A DNA stretch of 64,000 nt from positions 1-64,000 of the forward strand of contig JAQTTG010000006.1 in NCBI GenBank assembly GCA_028710885.1, written 5' to 3'. Numbering within the stretch: the stretch's first letter is position 1; the number at the start of each line of letters is the position of its first letter. The notes below the pieces were generated by a model, which saw only the letters and a program-made list of their open reading frames with translations, was not told the DNA's origin and did not search any database. Shown here piece by piece: positions 42,618 to 52,563 of the stretch. The translations under genes were made by a program, and so were the position numbers. The DNA comes from Sulfuricurvum sp. GTDB taxonomy: Bacteria; Campylobacterota; Campylobacteria; Campylobacterales; Sulfurimonadaceae.

Positions 42618-44792
42618 ATGGAAAAAGAAATTACAAATAAATTGAAAATGAAAGGAGTTTTATTATCAATTATAATGATTACTGTTGCCTTAAATGTTTT
42701 TGCTGAATCAGGCTATGAATTGTGGATGCGTTATAATAAGATTGATGACAAAGTTGTTGAAATTGAGTATAAGAAAGCCCTCAAAAATATATTGATTAGT
42801 TCGACTCAACCAACTCTGAATGCTGCAAATGCGGAATTAAATCTGGCAATTACCGGTTTATTAGGCATGAAACCCAGCAATGATAACACACTTGTTGATG
42901 GAACTATCATTATAGGAACTCCTGCAAATTCCGACATTATCAGGGATTTAAATATCGCTTCTGATATTGCAAAAACCGGAGAAGAAGGATATGTAATAAA
43001 ATCAACGTTCATTAATGGAAAATCGTGTACAGTTATTGCGGCCAACCACGAAATTGGTGCTTTGTACGGCACATTTCATTTCATCCGTTTGTTGCAAACG
43101 TTTCAATCAATTTCAAATTTAAATATACTTGAATTTCCAAAGCTTAAATATCGCATATTAAACCATTGGGATAATTTAAATGGAACGATTGAGCGAGGTT
43201 ATGCCGGATATACTCTTTGGGATTGGCAACGTTTGCCAATGTATGTCGATCAACGGATGATAGATTATGCCAGGGCGAATGCTTCCGTTGGAATTAATGG
43301 AACTGTTTTAAATAATGTAAATGCAAGTGGCAAAAGTTTATCCAAAGAATATCTGATTAAAGCTGCGGCATTGGCCAATGCCTTTCGTCCTTATGGAATT
43401 AAGGTTTATTTGACAGCAAGATTCAGTGCACCCATTGAAATCGGATATTTAAAAACAGCCGATCCACTGGATTCGACTGTCAGGAAATGGTGGAAAGATA
43501 AAGCTGATGAAATTTACAGTTATATTCCCGATTTTGGAGGTTTTCTTGTAAAAGCCAATTCGGAAGGACAACCCGGTCCTCAGGATTACAACAGAACCCA
43601 TGCCGATGGAGCTAATATGATGGCAGAAGCTTTAGCACCACACGGTGGAATAGTTATGTGGCGGGCATTTGTATATGAAAATAATCGTCATACCGATCGT
43701 GCAGGAAGCGGTTATATTGAATTTATCAAACTAAATGGTAAATTCAACAAAAACGTTTTTGTACAACCGAAAAATGGTGCTATTGATTTCCAACCCCGCG
43801 AACCATTTCATCCACTCTTTGGCCAAATGCCTGATACACCTCTTATGCCGGAGTTTCAGATAACACAAGAATATCTTGGTTATTCCACTAATCTTGTTTA
43901 TTTAGCTCCATTATTTAAAGAAACTCTTGAATCTGATACGTATACCAAAGGAAAAGGTACAACAGTTACCAATGTAATTGAAGATTATCAAAGAACACAT
44001 GGAATGTCGGGAATTGCTGCTGTGCCGAATATTGGAACAGATATAAACTGGACCGGACACGTTTTTGGCCAGGCAAACTGGTTTGCTTTTGGAATGTTGG
44101 CATGGAATCCAGATTATACATCGGAAAAAATAGCAAAAGATTGGATTAAAATGACCTTTTCACACGACGAAACATTTATTAAAGTCATTTCAAATATGAT
44201 GATGCAATCGCGTGAAACCGCTGTTGATATGCGGGGTGCATTGGGTTTAAATCATATTATGAATTATGCTACTCATTACGGTCCAGGTCCCTGGTATAAA
44301 AATTTAAAATGGGATGCAATTGAGTATCATAGAGCCGATGAGTTTGGTTTAGGAGTAAATAGAACTGCCACCGGAAGTAATGTTGCCGGACAATATGCAC
44401 CGGAAGTTGCCAAGCTTTTTAGCAACCCTGAAACGTGCCCGCAGAAGTTTTTGCTTTATTTCAATCATGTGTCATGGGATTATAAAATGCCATCCGGTCG
44501 AAATTTATGGGAAGAACTTGTGTATCATTATTATAAAAGTGTAGAAGATGTAAAACAAATGGAAAAAATCTGGGATGGAATAGAGAAAAATATTGATGCT
44601 CAACGTTTTAATCATGTTAAGCAACTTCTGAAAGCTCAGGAAGAAGAAGCCATTTGGTGGAGAGATGGATCAGTGCTTTATTTCCAAACTTTCTCAAAAC
44701 GTCCGATACCTGCAAAATATCCCATGCCGGAACATAATCTGAATTATTACAAACAAATCCCTTTCCCTTATGATTGGAAAGATGCCTATTAA
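42618..44792 (+). CDS. aguA: GH67 alpha-glucuronidase
   Basis: The 724-residue product has the full GH67 layout: a beta-sandwich N-domain, a central barrel and a helical C-domain. The ATG at 42648 (MKGVLLSIIMITVALNVFA) gives a cleaner signal peptide and may be the true start. Catalytic residues line up with the Cellvibrio enzyme by spacing: acid Glu316 (VKANSEGQPGP), then Asp390 (AIDFQPREPF) and Glu418 (TQEYLGY), 74 and 28 residues apart. GH67 enzymes release (4-O-methyl)glucuronic acid from the non-reducing-end xylose of xylo-oligosaccharides, normally in the periplasm after import. This is the clearest substrate marker in the window and points to glucuronoxylan. Confidence 0.95.
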   Translation: MEKEITNKLKMKGVLLSIIMITVALNVFAESGYELWMRYNKIDDKVVEIEYKKALKNILISSTQPTLNAANAELNLAITGLLGMKPSNDNTLVDGTIIIGTPANSDIIRDLNIASDIAKTGEEGYVIKSTFINGKSCTVIAANHEIGALYGTFHFIRLLQTFQSISNLNILEFPKLKYRILNHWDNLNGTIERGYAGYTLWDWQRLPMYVDQRMIDYARANASVGINGTVLNNVNASGKSLSKEYLIKAAALANAFRPYGIKVYLTARFSAPIEIGYLKTADPLDSTVRKWWKDKADEIYSYIPDFGGFLVKANSEGQPGPQDYNRTHADGANMMAEALAPHGGIVMWRAFVYENNRHTDRAGSGYIEFIKLNGKFNKNVFVQPKNGAIDFQPREPFHPLFGQMPDTPLMPEFQITQEYLGYSTNLVYLAPLFKETLESDTYTKGKGTTVTNVIEDYQRTHGMSGIAAVPNIGTDINWTGHVFGQANWFAFGMLAWNPDYTSEKIAKDWIKMTFSHDETFIKVISNMMMQSRETAVDMRGALGLNHIMNYATHYGPGPWYKNLKWDAIEYHRADEFGLGVNRTATGSNVAGQYAPEVAKLFSNPETCPQKFLLYFNHVSWDYKMPSGRNLWEELVYHYYKSVEDVKQMEKIWDGIEKNIDAQRFNHVKQLLKAQEEEAIWWRDGSVLYFQTFSKRPIPAKYPMPEHNLNYYKQIPFPYDWKDAY

Positions 44793-45170
44793 AAGAAGTA
44801 AACCAATAATTTGTTTGTTGGATTTTTGATACAAATTGTTACTATAAATAGCCCTACGATAATAATTCATATTGAAAAGAGCATAATTTCAAAAGTGATA
44901 TTTAGACTTTACACAGAAGAAAAATTATAGCTTTGGGGTTGAGAGCTTTGGACAAAAGGAATTATGTAAATACTGTGGGAAAACATGGTGATAAATCTGC
45001 AATACAAGTGTATGTAAAATGTCAAGGTAGGGAAGAAAACACAAAAAGGTACATAGCCAACATCTGACTTTGATTTAATCAGAAGTTGATCATGAATCAC
45101 ATCTGTACGCAAACTCCTGAAATTCAATTTTATAAAGTATTTAATTCATAGACACTAAATAAATTTTAAT
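44793..45170. other. 378-bp gap between GH67 and lyase genes
   Basis: No intact gene. A broken frame around 44966-45066 (VGKHGDKSAIQVYVKCQGRE) hints at a mobile-element remnant, but I cannot place it. No clear TAnnTTTG promoter was found before 45171. Confidence 0.3.
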
Positions 45171-47114
45171 ATGAGAAGTATTCTTACTGTCTTTTGCCTA
45201 ACGATGGCCATGTTAAATTCTTACTTACATGCGGAGGGCATTGATATATCTAAGATCAACCAAATTCCTCATCCGCGCATATTGCTTTTGAAGGATGACG
45301 AAAACGCAATAAAGGAAGCCATAAAAACGGATACAACATGGATGAAGATGCACAATGCTATCATTGAGGCATCTGATGAAATTATTCCGCTGCCTTGCCT
45401 GGAGCGTATTTTAGAGGGGATTCGACTTTTGGATGTGAGCCGCGAGTGTTTGCGTAGGGTGTTCTATCTCTCCTATGCTTATAGAATGACGGGACAAGAA
45501 AAGTACCTGCAGCGTGCTGAAAAGGAGCTGCTCGCGGTGTCCAATTTTAGCGACTGGCAGCCGCTTCATTTTTTGGGTGTGGCGGAAATGTCACTGGCTG
45601 TAGCAATAGGTTATGATTGGTTGTACGATAAACTTCCTCCCTCATCGAGGGTAATTATAGAAAATGCTCTAATCGCCAAAGGTATAGATAAGTCGTTTGG
45701 TACTAAGGATGGCAATGGACACATTTATTTAGGCAGTAATAATTGGAATCAGGTGTGCAATGCTGGCATGTCCTATGCTGCCTTGGCTGTATCGGAAATC
45801 AAGCCCGATTTGGCAAAGACTGTGCTTGATCGTGCGGTTAAATCAATTCAAATCCCCATGAATGCATATAATCCCGATGGAGCTTTTACCGAAGGCTATA
45901 TGTATTGGCAGTATGGGACAGTATTCAATATTTTCTTGTTGGATGCATTTGAAAAATTAGGGATTAATGAAGTTAATCCGCTGGAATTTAATGGATTTAT
46001 GAAGACTTCGGGCTATTTGCTGAATATGATGGGCAGTTCAGGACAAAGTTTTAATTATTCGGATTGTGTACCTAATTCCATTTTGAATCCTTCGCAATTC
46101 TGGTTTGCATCTAAGTTAAAAGATCCATCTTTGCTTTGGGTAGAAAAAAGTTATCTATTGGGTAAAGGTTTTGTTAGATTGACAGACGGGAATGGTCTTC
46201 CTCTAAAGCCAGATGAAAATAAAGGAACTACATTTTCTCAGTTCACATCAGATAGGACTTTGCCTGCCATCCTGATTTGGGGATGTAAGATTAATCTGAC
46301 TAAGACATTACCGCCTCGCGGTGTTAATTGGGTTGGAAAGGGTGAAACGCCGGTTTGTCTTATGCGTACGTCCTGGGTAAATCCAAATGCTATTTATGTT
46401 GGATTCAAAGCAGGGTCGGCAAAGACCAGCCACAGTCACATGGACATAGGTTCCTTTGTTTTAGATGCTGATGGCCAGCGCTGGGCTTCTGATTTCGGTA
46501 TGCAAAGTTATTTTTCTTTGGAATCCAAAGGAGTTAAATTGTGGGATATGGGTCAAAATTCAGAACGCTGGTCGGTTTTTCGATACAATAATTTTGCCCA
46601 CAATACCCTCACTGTTAATGGCAAATTGCAAAATGTAAATGGTGTTTCGAACATAGACAAATACGGTTTCGATCCAGCATTTTCCTATGCCATTTCCGAT
46701 CTTTCCGAAATCTACAAAGGGCAGTTGAATGCTGTGAAAAGGGGCATAGCTATAGTAAAGAAAAAGTATGTGGTGTTGCAGGATGAATATGAATCGACTT
46801 CTAAGAATGACACTATTCGATGGACGGTAATGACTGAAGCTGAAGTGACCATCAAAAATGACAGATGCATTTTGTTGAAAAAGGGTGGTAAGGAGATGAA
46901 TGTGCTATTTGATACATCATTAGATTTGAAGTTAAAGCAATGGAGTACTCACTCCACAAAAGACTACGATGCTCCTAACGCGGGAAAGACCTTGTTTGGT
47001 TTCGAAATGATATTGCCTGCCCACACAAAGACTTGCGTGAGTGTTAAATTTATTCCAGGAAGTGCAAAAGGAGAAAAAACTTTGTTTAAGAGCGATTTAA
47101 ATCATTGGAAATAG
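45171..47114 (+). CDS. Heparinase II/III-family polysaccharide lyase
   Basis: The 647-residue product has a signal peptide (to LHAEG, about 23), an (alpha/alpha)-toroid N-domain (LLDVSRECLRRVFYLSYAYR, AIGYDWLYDKLP, LGSNNWNQVCNAGM, EGYMYWQYGT) and a C-terminal beta-sheet heparinase II/III domain with the SHSHMDIGSFVLDADG motif. Lyases of this superfamily cut next to a uronic acid by beta-elimination; the NWNQ Asn, the Tyr of YMYWQYG and the His of SHSHMD are the likely active-site groups. Codon choice and GC look higher than in neighbouring genes, as in a transferred gene. A GH105 gene follows 79 bp later, a fitting partner for unsaturated products. The exact PL family and uronate target are unknown. 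Confidence 0.82.
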   Translation: MRSILTVFCLTMAMLNSYLHAEGIDISKINQIPHPRILLLKDDENAIKEAIKTDTTWMKMHNAIIEASDEIIPLPCLERILEGIRLLDVSRECLRRVFYLSYAYRMTGQEKYLQRAEKELLAVSNFSDWQPLHFLGVAEMSLAVAIGYDWLYDKLPPSSRVIIENALIAKGIDKSFGTKDGNGHIYLGSNNWNQVCNAGMSYAALAVSEIKPDLAKTVLDRAVKSIQIPMNAYNPDGAFTEGYMYWQYGTVFNIFLLDAFEKLGINEVNPLEFNGFMKTSGYLLNMMGSSGQSFNYSDCVPNSILNPSQFWFASKLKDPSLLWVEKSYLLGKGFVRLTDGNGLPLKPDENKGTTFSQFTSDRTLPAILIWGCKINLTKTLPPRGVNWVGKGETPVCLMRTSWVNPNAIYVGFKAGSAKTSHSHMDIGSFVLDADGQRWASDFGMQSYFSLESKGVKLWDMGQNSERWSVFRYNNFAHNTLTVNGKLQNVNGVSNIDKYGFDPAFSYAISDLSEIYKGQLNAVKRGIAIVKKKYVVLQDEYESTSKNDTIRWTVMTEAEVTIKNDRCILLKKGGKEMNVLFDTSLDLKLKQWSTHSTKDYDAPNAGKTLFGFEMILPAHTKTCVSVKFIPGSAKGEKTLFKSDLNHWK

Positions 47115-47193
47115 TAATGTTAATTGTTTAGAATACTTGTTCTCAATTTTTTAATTAGTTTGTTCATCTCAAATTAATCATACAAAATACTAT

Positions 47194-48306
47194 ATGAAGA
47201 TTAAATTAAGTGCAATTTTCGTTTTCGCTTTTATAATTAGTTGTAGTGCCACTCAACTGAACAAAAAGGATGTTAAGATTCAAATGAAAAAAGTAGCCGA
47301 CTGGCAAATTTTGCATTTTGAAGAGTCTGTAAATCGGGAGTCAAGTTTTAAGGGCTCTTATGCCATGTGGAGTTGGACACAGGGCGCCATGTATGTTGGG
47401 ATGGTACAATGGGCAAAGTTGAGTGGGGAAGATAAATACTGGGACTTCCTGAAAGGGGTGGGGACAAAGCTCCAATGGAAACCCGGAAATAGAACATTTA
47501 ATGGCGATGATATTTGTGTGAGTAGGATGTATCTTGAATTGTTTGATAAATACAAGCAAAAAGAAATGATACAGCCAACCATAACAAGGCTTGATTCCAT
47601 CATCGCGTTTAGGCCAAATGTACCCTTAGATATTTCTGTAAAAGGCAATAATGCACGATGGAGTTGGGCCGATGCCATTTTTATGGCTCCACCTGTATTT
47701 TTCAAACTTTCGAAGTTGAGCGCAAATGCAAAATACAAAAAATTTGCTCAGCAAGAGCTGTGCGCTACTTATGATACTCTGTATGTAAAATCAGATAGCC
47801 TATTTTTAAGGGATACAAGTTACAAAAACAAAAGGGAGAAGAATGGGAAGCGGGTTTTTTGGGCCAGGGGAAATGGTTGGGTCGTGGGTGGTTTGTTAAG
47901 TATTATTTCTAATTTGCCCAACAAAGATCCTAACAAAGCGAAGTATATTCAACTGTTCAAAGAAATGACTTCTAAAATTGCCACGTTACAGGGAAAAGAT
48001 GGATTCTGGGCGGCCAGCTTATTGGATGCAGGAGCTTATCCTGTTCCTGAATCAAGTTCTACAGGCTTCATGACCTATGCCCTAGCCTGGGGTATCAATC
48101 AAGGATACCTTGATAGAAAGGTATACACCCCTATTGCAATCAAAGGCTGGAATGCCTTGGTTAGTGCCGTTGAAAAGGATGGTAAGCTAGGTTGGGCGCA
48201 ATCCATAGGTGCTTCGCCTGGTGCCACTAAGAGGGGAAATAGTGAAGTTTACGCCGTGGGCTCATTCCTTTGCGCGGGAAGCGAGGTTTACAAGTTGGCA
48301 AAGTAA
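47194..48306 (+). CDS. GH105 unsaturated glucuronyl/galacturonyl hydrolase
   Basis: The 370-residue product is a typical single-domain GH105 (YteR-type) enzyme with a lipoprotein-like start (FIISCSAT). The (alpha/alpha)6 barrel shows WSWTQGAMYVGM, FNGDDICVSRMY, NARWSWADAIFMAPP with the candidate catalytic Asp, and FWARGNGWVVGGL. GH105 hydrolases remove the delta-4,5-unsaturated uronic acid left by a lyase. Its place directly after the heparinase-type lyase, with similar composition, suggests the two form a lyase-hydrolase unit. Confidence 0.88.
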   Translation: MKIKLSAIFVFAFIISCSATQLNKKDVKIQMKKVADWQILHFEESVNRESSFKGSYAMWSWTQGAMYVGMVQWAKLSGEDKYWDFLKGVGTKLQWKPGNRTFNGDDICVSRMYLELFDKYKQKEMIQPTITRLDSIIAFRPNVPLDISVKGNNARWSWADAIFMAPPVFFKLSKLSANAKYKKFAQQELCATYDTLYVKSDSLFLRDTSYKNKREKNGKRVFWARGNGWVVGGLLSIISNLPNKDPNKAKYIQLFKEMTSKIATLQGKDGFWAASLLDAGAYPVPESSSTGFMTYALAWGINQGYLDRKVYTPIAIKGWNALVSAVEKDGKLGWAQSIGASPGATKRGNSEVYAVGSFLCAGSEVYKLAK

Positions 48307-48406
48307 TATATCCAGTAGACATTTTGCTTCTCAACTATCAGAATCTGATTGAATGCTGGGCCGAAAATAATGAGTTAACAATATATCTGACAATAAAAAG
48401 TAAGTA

Positions 48407-50404
48407 ATGAATAGAATAACAATTTCAATAGTCATGCAGTTGATATTTGCCACTATATATTCTCAGGCAAATAATATAGAGAAAAACAGATGGGAAACGA
48501 CTTCAATTGGCACCATTAAATGGCAAAACCAGGGAAGTTTGCCCCATATAGACAATATTGAAATGAGCGGACTTAAGGTTTCTGTCATTTTAAGATATGG
48601 AATAAATAGCGACAGCAGCTTTTCAATAAATCGCAAAATTGTTTGGCCTATGTTGAGAACTATTCCAAATGATACACGTGGCAGTTTAATACGAACCTTC
48701 AATTTTGATTATATAAAAACTATAAATATCGATGGTAAACAAATAGATAATGAAAAGGTACAAAGAATTGATCTAAATGGCTTGTTAAAATCAAGAAGTT
48801 TATTTTGGAAAAATGTTGAGTTAACTCGGATTATGTTTCCGTCAACAACACAGCCTGATTTTTGTGAATACTATTCGTTAAAAAATAAAGGAAACAAAAC
48901 GATTAATGTAGAAATTCCTACTTGCAATTTAAAATACTCAACCGAACCAACCAAAGGAGTAGATGGAACATATACACTTGAAGTGCAATCAACAAAAAAT
49001 GGAGTTTTTGATATTGCAAAAGGTGATAGTATTGAATTTGGATTGATAATTAGTGGAAGTAAGAGTAATGAACCAACTCATATAATTGATGTTGTCAGTG
49101 AACTCAATGCAAGAAAAGATATTATAGAAAGCTGGCTGAATAATTTGGTGCTTGAAACTCCAAACAATACACTCAATAACGCTTTTGCTTTCGCAAAAAT
49201 AAGAACTTCCGAAAGTATTTTCGATACAAAGGGAGGTTTAATGCATAGTCCGGGTGGCGAGAATTATTATGCAGCAATTTGGGCAAATGATCAAGCAGAA
49301 TACGTTGGTCCATTCTTCCCATTTCTAGGATACGATAAAGGAAATCAGGCATCTATGAATGCATACATGCACTTTGCTCGTTTCATGAATAAAGAATACA
49401 AACCTATACCAAGTTCCATAGTAGCCGAAGGGCTAAGTTTCTGGAATCGCGTTGGTGATAGAGGTGACCAAGCCATGATTGCGTATGGCGCATCACGTTT
49501 TGCACTTGCGAAAGGCGACAAAGTTACAGCCGAGAAGCTTTGGAATTTAATTGAATGGTGTCTCGAATATCTAAAACGGAAAGTAGATAATAATGGGGTT
49601 GTAAAATCAGATGCCGACGAACTTGAGCATAGATTTCCGGCAGGAGATGCAAACCTTTGCACATCATCGCTCTATTATGATGCTTTATTATCAGCTTCAT
49701 ATCTTGGACGGGAGTTAAATAAATCTACAAATCTTACTGACGACTATCTGAAAAGGGCAAAAATAATAAAACAAGCCATCGAGAATCATTTTGGATATAA
49801 AGTGGAGGGTTTTGATACCTATCGTTACTACGAAGGAAACGATGTGCTACGAGCTTGGATTTGTATGCCACTAACAGTCGGCATTTTCGAACGAAAAGAA
49901 GGAACAATATCAGCATTATTTTCTCCAAAGTTATGGACAGAAGACGGATTGGCGACACAATCAGGGAAAAATACTTTTTGGGATAGATCAACATTATATG
50001 CACTAAGAGGCGTATTTGCAGCAGGTGAAAAAGAAAAGGCATTAAAATTTTTGGAGTATTACTCCAATCGTAGGCTGCTGGGCGAACATGTGCCCTATCC
50101 GGTTGAAGCCTATCCTGAAGGAAATCAACGTCAATTATCAGCCGAAAGCGGATTGTACTGTCGTGTTTTTATCGAAGGGCTATTCGGTATTCGTCCAACA
50201 GGTTTAAAATCATTTAATCTTACACCTCAATTGCCTAATCAATGGAATTACATGAGTTTAAAGAGAATAAAAGCATTTGGTGAAATCTTCAACATTGAAA
50301 TTAAAAGAAAAAAAGAAAAAATTGAAATCAATGTCATTTCAGGGAATAATGTTGTGTTTAATACGTACTCCAATAATGGAGAAACCGTGCAAGTGAAATT
50401 TTAA
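48407..50404 (+). CDS. Secreted six-hairpin (alpha/alpha)6 glycosidase-like protein, family unknown
   Basis: The 665-residue product has a short signal (to YSQA, about 22), a beta-rich N-domain of about 250 residues and an (alpha/alpha)6-barrel domain. Motifs are GGLMHSPGGENYYAAIWANDQAEYVGPFFP, with an Asp in the WAND position typical of general acids in this fold, and ELEHRFPAGDANLCTSSLYYDAL, then YPVEAYPEGNQRQLSAESGLY near the end. It resembles GH15/GH78/GH63-type superfamily members without a clear family match. It lies 32 bp before another clan-G-like enzyme, so the two may work on consecutive linkages. Confidence 0.6.
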   Translation: MNRITISIVMQLIFATIYSQANNIEKNRWETTSIGTIKWQNQGSLPHIDNIEMSGLKVSVILRYGINSDSSFSINRKIVWPMLRTIPNDTRGSLIRTFNFDYIKTINIDGKQIDNEKVQRIDLNGLLKSRSLFWKNVELTRIMFPSTTQPDFCEYYSLKNKGNKTINVEIPTCNLKYSTEPTKGVDGTYTLEVQSTKNGVFDIAKGDSIEFGLIISGSKSNEPTHIIDVVSELNARKDIIESWLNNLVLETPNNTLNNAFAFAKIRTSESIFDTKGGLMHSPGGENYYAAIWANDQAEYVGPFFPFLGYDKGNQASMNAYMHFARFMNKEYKPIPSSIVAEGLSFWNRVGDRGDQAMIAYGASRFALAKGDKVTAEKLWNLIEWCLEYLKRKVDNNGVVKSDADELEHRFPAGDANLCTSSLYYDALLSASYLGRELNKSTNLTDDYLKRAKIIKQAIENHFGYKVEGFDTYRYYEGNDVLRAWICMPLTVGIFERKEGTISALFSPKLWTEDGLATQSGKNTFWDRSTLYALRGVFAAGEKEKALKFLEYYSNRRLLGEHVPYPVEAYPEGNQRQLSAESGLYCRVFIEGLFGIRPTGLKSFNLTPQLPNQWNYMSLKRIKAFGEIFNIEIKRKKEKIEINVISGNNVVFNTYSNNGETVQVKF

Positions 50405-50436
50405 ATTATTAATATTTATAAGAATACTAGTCAAAA

Positions 50437-52332
50437 ATGAAAAATGTTATAACTATAGTACTGATTTTTAGCTTTGCGATAGGAATTAATGCGGTGAATA
50501 ATTCAACTATAAGTTTTCCGAATATTCTTAATATAGCCTATACACCTAAGGATGCACAATCAGAATGCACCGGATTATTCACAGATGCCGGCTCATGGAT
50601 AGGATTTAGCATTCCAACAACAAAAGAATGGGTAAATGGTTTCTGTGGTCCTTATATTATTGACAATAGCCAATGGATTAGTAAATCAATTGCAGAGGTT
50701 GGAGTCGAAATAAATGGTCGAAAAATAAATGCTAACGAATTTATAACTGATAGTACTTCCTATTTCCCCGGTTTTCTTTATATGAAGAGTAAATTTAAAG
50801 GAGTTTCGGTAGTGCAGCAACTTTATTTTGTAGATAAAAATCATTCCTTATTGGAGTTGAATTCGGAAAAGGCAAGATGGAATGTCAACTCAAGTATTTG
50901 GTTATCTGGCTCAACATTCAGACGAGATAAAAACAATCTTATTTTCAATCTAGGAAAAGGGGGAATTCTGGTAGTTTCCTTTCCCACAGATTATAAAATA
51001 GCCAGCGATGACAAAAGCTACAATGCAAAAAGTACTAAAACAAGTAATAAAACCTATGTTCTGATTAGTTTTTATAACGATGAAAAACAAATGTTTGAAA
51101 GTGCTTCAATGGCTCAATCGATATTAAAATCTCCAACAATTTATATTGCTCAGAATAAGGTTCGTTGGAACGGATACCTTACAAAAGTTCTCCGTAATGA
51201 TATGCCAAAAGATTACAATCGTGTAGCAGTAAAAAGTGTAATCACGCTAATATCTAACTGGCGTTGTTCTAAGGGCGATTTGCTGCACGAAGGTGTTATG
51301 CCGTCACATGCACATTTCCTTGGTTTCTGGGCGTGGGACTCATGGAGACACGCATATGCGCTAGCACGTTTCGCACCTGAACTTGCTAAAAATCAAGTTA
51401 GAGCAATGTTCGATTATCAGACTAATGATGGTATGATTGTGGATGTAATTCGTACTGATAAATCTAAAAACAATTTACTCGATAGTAAACCACCATTAGC
51501 CGCATGGGCAGTTCTAGAGATCTTTAAACAAACCAAAGATACTGACTTTGTAAAAGAGATGTTTCCTAAATTAATAAAATATAATCAGTGGTGGTATAAA
51601 AATCGGGACCACAATCAAAATGGCATTTGTGAATTCGGATCCACAAATGGAAAAACGCAACCTGCCAAGTATGAAAGTGGTATGGACAATGCCATAAGAT
51701 TTGATAGTTCGGTCGTAGTAAGAAATAATGCAACAGCATGGAGCTTCAATCAGGAATCGGTGGATTTAAATTCATTTCTTTTCCTCGAAAACAATATTCT
51801 ACGGGAAATGGCTTCTCTTTTAAATGTGCCTTATATACAAGTGGTTGATGGAGTAAAATTAGATAAATACTTTTTTGATACATCCAAAGGGTACTATTAC
51901 GATCGTAGATTTAATGGTGATTTTGTTGACATTGAGGGTTGTGAAGGATTTACCCCTATGTGGGTAAAAATGGCATCGAAGGAAAACGCCAAATCAGTAG
52001 TTTTAATGTATGAAAAGCCTAATAAGTTTTCTTCATATATACCATTCCCAACTGTTAGTATTGATAATCCTAAGTACATTTATAATGGTTATTGGCGTGG
52101 TCCAATATGGTTAGACCAAGTTTATCTCGGAATCTCGGGTTTGAGGAATTATGGATATAAACAGCAGGCAGATAAATACACTAATCAGGTTTTCGACCGA
52201 TTGTATGGAGTAAAGTCAGATGCTCCTATATATGAGAATTATGATCCTAAAACAGGTGAGTGTCTGAGAGCACCACATTTCAGCTGGTCTGCAGTACATT
52301 TATTAATGCTTTACTGGGAATATGGAAAATAA
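50437..52332 (+). CDS. GH63/GH37-type (clan GH-G) glycosidase
   Basis: The 631-residue product has a signal peptide (to GINAV, about 20), an N-terminal beta domain and an (alpha/alpha)6 barrel. Motifs fit the trehalase / mannosyl-oligosaccharide glucosidase clan: HFLGFWAWDSWRHAYALARF with the general-acid Asp, YQTNDGMIVD, KYESGMDNAIRFD, DIEGCEGFTPMW with a candidate base Glu, and YWRGPIWLDQVYLGI near the end. Enzymes of this clan act on alpha-linked glucose or mannose. True trehalase is unlikely here; an alpha-glycosidase acting on a side chain of the polymer is more probable. Confidence 0.72.
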   Translation: MKNVITIVLIFSFAIGINAVNNSTISFPNILNIAYTPKDAQSECTGLFTDAGSWIGFSIPTTKEWVNGFCGPYIIDNSQWISKSIAEVGVEINGRKINANEFITDSTSYFPGFLYMKSKFKGVSVVQQLYFVDKNHSLLELNSEKARWNVNSSIWLSGSTFRRDKNNLIFNLGKGGILVVSFPTDYKIASDDKSYNAKSTKTSNKTYVLISFYNDEKQMFESASMAQSILKSPTIYIAQNKVRWNGYLTKVLRNDMPKDYNRVAVKSVITLISNWRCSKGDLLHEGVMPSHAHFLGFWAWDSWRHAYALARFAPELAKNQVRAMFDYQTNDGMIVDVIRTDKSKNNLLDSKPPLAAWAVLEIFKQTKDTDFVKEMFPKLIKYNQWWYKNRDHNQNGICEFGSTNGKTQPAKYESGMDNAIRFDSSVVVRNNATAWSFNQESVDLNSFLFLENNILREMASLLNVPYIQVVDGVKLDKYFFDTSKGYYYDRRFNGDFVDIEGCEGFTPMWVKMASKENAKSVVLMYEKPNKFSSYIPFPTVSIDNPKYIYNGYWRGPIWLDQVYLGISGLRNYGYKQQADKYTNQVFDRLYGVKSDAPIYENYDPKTGECLRAPHFSWSAVHLLMLYWEYGK

Positions 52333-52563
52333 TTTGTGTTGATTGTACCATGACAAACAATAGCCTGCGTAGTTTATATACAGAATAATTTGATAGATAA
52401 GATTGTAAAAATGACTTCAATTGTTATTAAAATTTAAGAAACAAATATATCACCCGAAATTATATAATATAAGAGTTAAACTTATTTGAAATATTAACAG
52501 GCATGATTCAGTAAACTAATGTAATTTATTATAAAAATCAAAACATATAAAAATTTAAAATAC

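Noticed and set aside
50437-52332. Calling this gene a trehalase
   Set aside because: The clan motifs fit but the PUL setting and the N-terminal beta domain argue for another alpha-glycoside, so only the clan is claimed.
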